Below are positions 60,847 through 64,000 of a stretch of 64,000 nt of DNA, one piece after another. Under the pieces are notes generated by a model. It had not been told where the DNA came from, searched no databases, and saw nothing but the letters and a program-made list of their open reading frames with translations. The first letter of the stretch is position 1, and every line of letters starts with the position of its first letter. Location of the stretch: assembly GCF_001591965.1 (NCBI RefSeq), contig NZ_BCVX01000006.1:124001-188000 (forward strand). Reading direction: 5' to 3'. The position numbers and the translations under genes were made by a program. This DNA is from Lysinibacillus odysseyi 34hs-1 = NBRC 100172. GTDB lineage: Bacteria; Bacillota; Bacilli; Bacillales_A; Planococcaceae.

Positions 60847-61690
60847 GCTTTTTAATTTATTCGCCCCGTCACTCTTTCTTTTTCTTCATATAGTAGATAT
60901 TAGAAAGAGCTTATAACTCTTTCTAGTTTACAAGGGGAAGTTGAAAGGGAATGAAAATCTATTTTCTATAATAGATTTGCCCTGGTAAAAATCAAATGGG
61001 ACCCACCCACCCCATCGCAGGATTTCTAACTTTTTATTGATTGGTAAACTACAGGCTGTTCGCACTGCATGCCCCTCCGACGTATGCTGGCCTGAACAGC
61101 GGCGGTGTATCCGATCTGCTCTTTTCTCTACAGCAGCCGCAGCAAAACAACACAACTCTTGGTTAGTTACTATTCCTCTCCCACTCAGTACAATCCAAAA
61201 TAGCGGGATTTTCCTGAGTAAAAAATATGTAAAGGGTACGGTTATACGGTTTATCCCTTGGTTGCTTTTCTGGATGGATGATGAAACAGCAGCCACGGTA
61301 GAAAGTCAATAAGATAATCAAGCAAATTTAGCACCTCCTTCATTCCTTCTTGGTAAAACAAATGATGCGAAAACCAGCTCTATCTCTTATCTTTCAAAAA
61401 GAGTCTGACACTATTCTCAAAATATAAAACCATTTGTCTAATACCGAACAGGCTATGTATCACTCCCGTGTCTCTTTTAGTAGAATCCATTACCCGTCAA
61501 TTATTTAATTGGCTATGATGATTACACAATGTACGCGGCAAAATAGCAGGCTCCATCTGCCGAGTAAACATCTCCCTCAATAAAGCAATGCAGGCAATCG
61601 GAAGATAAGAAAAATGAAACTGGATGCTTGTCACTGTATCGAAAGCGCCTGTCCGTAGAAAAATAGAGCCCTTTCTCCCCCCTTCTAAAC
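60847..61690. other. Long spacer without a convincing gene
   Basis: About 850 bases. Overlapping frames of 91 and 122 codons on opposite strands (about 60928-61312) lack SD sequences and recognisable protein character. Part of it may be decayed coding sequence or an untranslated region; no RNA motif was recognised. Confidence 0.5.
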
Positions 61691-61693
61691 AGC

Positions 61694-61731
61694 AAAAAAG
61701 AGAGACTGCCATGTCTGGCAGTCTCTCTTTA
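61694..61731 (-). terminator. Rho-independent terminator
   Basis: A stem of about 15 bp (AAAGAGAGACTGCCA with TGGCAGTCTCTCTTT, 4-base loop) and six T on the minus strand. It ends the HAD gene transcript. Confidence 0.92.
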
Positions 61732-61743
61732 TCTCACTTTTCC

Positions 61744-62487
61744 CTACATAACAATTTTCTCACGGAAACGAACAGCCAGTTTTTTGACCGTATGACTTAC
61801 TTCTTCCGGTGTCGTCATCTCATCTGCAAACTGTGATATCGGATGATCACCTACACAAACACTGTACGCTGCATATGTAAATAATTCATGATCATTTTGG
61901 TCATTTCCAAATGCAATATAATCCTCGATACCGAGCCGCTTCAATCCCGCTGCCTTATTGATCGCTGCAGGGCTAATATCAATTAACCGCTCCGCATGAT
62001 GGTGGAAAATCGTTACCGGTAATGCAGTGATTGCCTGGCGAATGAATTCATCATCTGTAAACAAAACAGCTTTCGAAATATTCTCCAGCTCATGAAGCGG
62101 CTTATTCTTTGCAAGCTTTAATGGATCAAGCCCCTCATAAATCGGCTGCTCCTCGCCGCCAGTGTAGCTATATTCCCAATCGCTGTCAAATAAATACTTA
62201 ACCTCATGCTGCATTGTCAACGCCTTTAATTTTTCTGCTGTCTCCGCATCAAATGAGACACACGATGATTGATCACCATGCCGTGTAAATGCTCCATTCC
62301 CTCCGACCATTCGAAAACCATGATATTTTTCCGGTAAAACAGGAAGCAGATCCCGAATCGGCCGTGCCGAAGCGAATACAACTTCGTGCCCCGCTTCTAT
62401 ACATTCATCCAGTGCCGCACAGATATCCGTTGTTAGCGGTTTTCCGTTAAAGCAAATTGTCCCATCTAAATCAAATACGAAAATCAT
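61744..62487 (-). CDS. HAD-superfamily phosphatase, Cof type
   Basis: A 247-residue Cof-like sugar-phosphate phosphatase. The nucleophile motif is FDLDGT (residues 5-10), motif II FASARP, motif III Lys in NKAAGLKRL and motif IV FGNDQNDHEL. The C2-type cap domain lies between. Such enzymes dephosphorylate sugar phosphates or related metabolites; specificity unknown. The ATG at 62487 follows AAAGGAGCAGTT; the upstream in-frame ATG at 62502 lies before that SD. Confidence 0.9.
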   Translation of the reverse strand: MIFVFDLDGTICFNGKPLTTDICAALDECIEAGHEVVFASARPIRDLLPVLPEKYHGFRMVGGNGAFTRHGDQSSCVSFDAETAEKLKALTMQHEVKYLFDSDWEYSYTGGEEQPIYEGLDPLKLAKNKPLHELENISKAVLFTDDEFIRQAITALPVTIFHHHAERLIDISPAAINKAAGLKRLGIEDYIAFGNDQNDHELFTYAAYSVCVGDHPISQFADEMTTPEEVSHTVKKLAVRFREKIVM

Positions 62488-62723
62488 AACTGCTCCTTTC
62501 AAACTGCCTGCTTTTCCTGCTGTCTACCTATATGACAGGCATATCTATTTCCATTATCAACAAATTCCCTCCGTATTGTCCAGCCTTCCCTTATAACTTC
62601 ACTGTCTTTCTATCAAAACACTGAACAAAAGCATAGTTGTTCTTCCTCTTTGGCTACGGGCTGTTGCATCTCCAAAGAGAGGAATACCAGTTCCTTTTTT
62701 TGACGGACCTGCAAATTTTGCGC

Positions 62724-62754
62724 AAAAAATTGACAGCCAGCAGCAGCCGTCAAT
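62724..62754 (-). terminator. Rho-independent terminator
   Basis: ATTGACAGC (62729-62737) pairs with GCCGTCAAT (62746-62754; one mismatch) and is followed on the minus strand by six T. It ends the potassium transporter gene. Confidence 0.75.
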
Positions 62755-62772
62755 CTTTTCCCTCTTTTTCCC

Positions 62773-64000
62773 CTAGCCAATCATCACATTTCCTTTTACA
62801 TATTGATACCGTTCCCGTCCTGTCTTTTTTACAATGGAAAAGACAATGGTAATAATGCCGACGCGCCCGATAAACATGGTGATAATAATAAGCACCTTAC
62901 CAATTACTGATAGTTCAGGCGTCAGTCCCATTGACAATCCAACAGTCCCGAAGGCGGAGGTCGCCTCAAATAAATAAACAATGAAATCATAATTTTTCTC
63001 TGTCAGGCTCAATAGAAATGTTACAGCTATAACGATGAAGCCACCGCTTAGAGAGAGAGTCATAACTTTTAAAATAGTTTCCGTTACAATTCTCCGCTTA
63101 AACAAAACAACATCCTCTTTTCCTTGCAGCTGCCGGAATATGGCGGCTACAAGAACGGTGAAGGTCGTTACTTTAATCCCGCCGGCTGTCGAACCGGACC
63201 CTCCTCCGATGAACATGAGGAAGATTGTTAAAAGCAAGGTCCCATGGGTCAAATCCGCCATTGGCAGTGTATTGGCTCCTGCTGTACGCGGCGTCACACT
63301 ATGAAAAACTGCTCCTAGGATTTTTTCCGGCAACGTCAGCGTCCCCATTGTTTTCATATTAGTATACTCGAACAGGAAGACGAGAACTGCCCCTCCGACG
63401 AGCAAAACAGCTGTCGTACTTAGCACTACCTTTGTATGGAGGGAGAGCCTTCTTGCTTGGTGATATTCATATAGCTCATTAATGACAATAAAGCCAAGAC
63501 CTCCTGTCACAATCATCGTACAGATAACGAGGACAACAATCGGATCCCCTACATATTCAGTCAGGCTGCGAAATCCTCCCATCAGATCAAATCCTGCATT
63601 ATTAAAATTGGAGATCGCATGGAAAAAACCATAATAAATCGCTTTTGAAACAGGCATTTCATACGCAAATCTAGCAGCTAACACCGCCCCTCCAAGAAAT
63701 TCCATAACGAAGGTGAAAATGAAAATCCGCTTTGCAATTTTCACCATTCCCGCTGTCGAACTTGCATTGAACGCCTCTTTCAGTAATAAACGTTCTTTTA
63801 ATGAAATTTTTTTCCGCAGCATAATAAACAAAAACGTCGTAAACGTCATGAAACCAAGCCCGCCGATCTGAATCATCGCTAAGATACTTAGTTCACCAAA
63901 CATCGTAAACGTATCAGCAGTATCTACCACAACAAGCCCTGTTACACATGTTGCGGATGTCGCAGTAAAGAATGCATCTAAAAAAGGAAGCCCTTTTCCG
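62773..64000 (-). CDS. ktrB: KtrB-type potassium uptake protein (5' end outside window)
   Basis: The frame runs through the window edge, so about 409 C-terminal residues are seen. It forms the pore of a Ktr/Trk potassium transporter that works with a cytosolic regulator (KtrA/C type), which is not in the window. Pore-loop motifs repeat: ATCVTGLVV, FNNAGFDL, TPRTAGANTL and SAFGTVGLSMG, each with the filter Gly; the fourth ends in GTVGLS. Several M1P-M2 units are seen. A GTG at 63930 opens an internal frame, but upstream residues (LPFLDAFFTATSAT) are clearly part of the protein, so the true start lies beyond 64000. Confidence 0.93.
   Translation of the reverse strand, partial: GKGLPFLDAFFTATSATCVTGLVVVDTADTFTMFGELSILAMIQIGGLGFMTFTTFLFIMLRKKISLKERLLLKEAFNASSTAGMVKIAKRIFIFTFVMEFLGGAVLAARFAYEMPVSKAIYYGFFHAISNFNNAGFDLMGGFRSLTEYVGDPIVVLVICTMIVTGGLGFIVINELYEYHQARRLSLHTKVVLSTTAVLLVGGAVLVFLFEYTNMKTMGTLTLPEKILGAVFHSVTPRTAGANTLPMADLTHGTLLLTIFLMFIGGGSGSTAGGIKVTTFTVLVAAIFRQLQGKEDVVLFKRRIVTETILKVMTLSLSGGFIVIAVTFLLSLTEKNYDFIVYLFEATSAFGTVGLSMGLTPELSVIGKVLIIITMFIGRVGIITIVFSIVKKTGRERYQYVKGNVMIG

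Noticed and set aside
60928-61312. Overlapping frames of 122 codons (minus) and 91 codons (plus)
   Set aside because: Neither has an SD or a recognisable fold; they are mirror frames of the same DNA.

Overview
The window is chromosomal DNA of a low-to-moderate GC, spore-forming-type Firmicute. Strong AGGAGG ribosome binding sites, frequent TTG and GTG starts, and families typical of Bacillaceae and Planococcaceae (YyaL, YhfK, YndM/DUF2512, YrzI, DUF4179 anti-sigma factors, DUF5412, DUF3885, HslO) all point there. The biotin genes are ordered bioD-bioA-bioY-bioB behind a BirA-type operator. This order is the one described for Bacillus (now Lysinibacillus) sphaericus, so a Lysinibacillus/Solibacillus-like organism is the best guess. 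No rRNA, tRNA, CRISPR array, intact insertion sequence or prophage was recognised.

Layout. 0.1-4.2 kb: two unknown genes, a cytosolic copper-storage protein behind a CsoR-like dyad, and a YyaL-type thioredoxin-fold protein. 4.3-9.9 kb: a small membrane protein, the bioDAYB operon and an MBL-fold hydrolase. 10-14 kb: a PadR/membrane-protein pair, then a four-gene operon (glycine-rich lipoprotein, DUF350 membrane protein, unknown CTG-start protein, glutathionylspermidine-synthase-like ATP-grasp ligase). 14-21.5 kb: TetR/SDR pair with paired operators, an ECF sigma/anti-sigma pair, a DUF5412 protein, a decayed phosphotransferase relic, and a PadR-DUF2812-erythromycin-esterase operon. 21.5-24 kb: a gene-poor stretch with very small ORFs, tandem terminators, a YrzI-family gene and coding remnants.

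24-34 kb: mostly single metabolic or stress genes (YndM, YhfK, an aminoglycoside-phosphotransferase-like protein, DUF4279, isochorismatase-like hydrolase, Nudix, DUF1835, DJ-1/PfpI with a divergent Lrp regulator, NAD(P)-binding protein, a second ECF sigma/anti-sigma pair, thioredoxin). 34-42 kb: a lipoprotein, DUF3885, two membrane proteins, then a ComP-like kinase, LuxR-type response regulator and S9 peptidase on one strand. 42-53 kb: an HTH protein, tubby-like and DUF402 proteins, a zinc/cation homeostasis set (ZIP, ArsR, CDF), a methyltransferase, HslO, MarR, signal peptidase I and a TPR protein.

53.5-61 kb: a surface or spore glycan island: inverting 4,6-dehydratase-like SDR, DUF1796 protein, two divergent DUF4183 proteins, a GT4 glycosyltransferase, a protein with five proline-rich 11-residue repeats, and two sugar-nucleotide epimerase/dehydratases. 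61.7-64 kb: a Cof-type HAD phosphatase and the 3' part of a KtrB-type potassium transporter that runs off the window.

The least explained items are the lipoprotein/DUF350/CTG-start/ATP-grasp operon, the glycan island with its repeat protein, and the small-ORF stretch near 22.4-23.6 kb.
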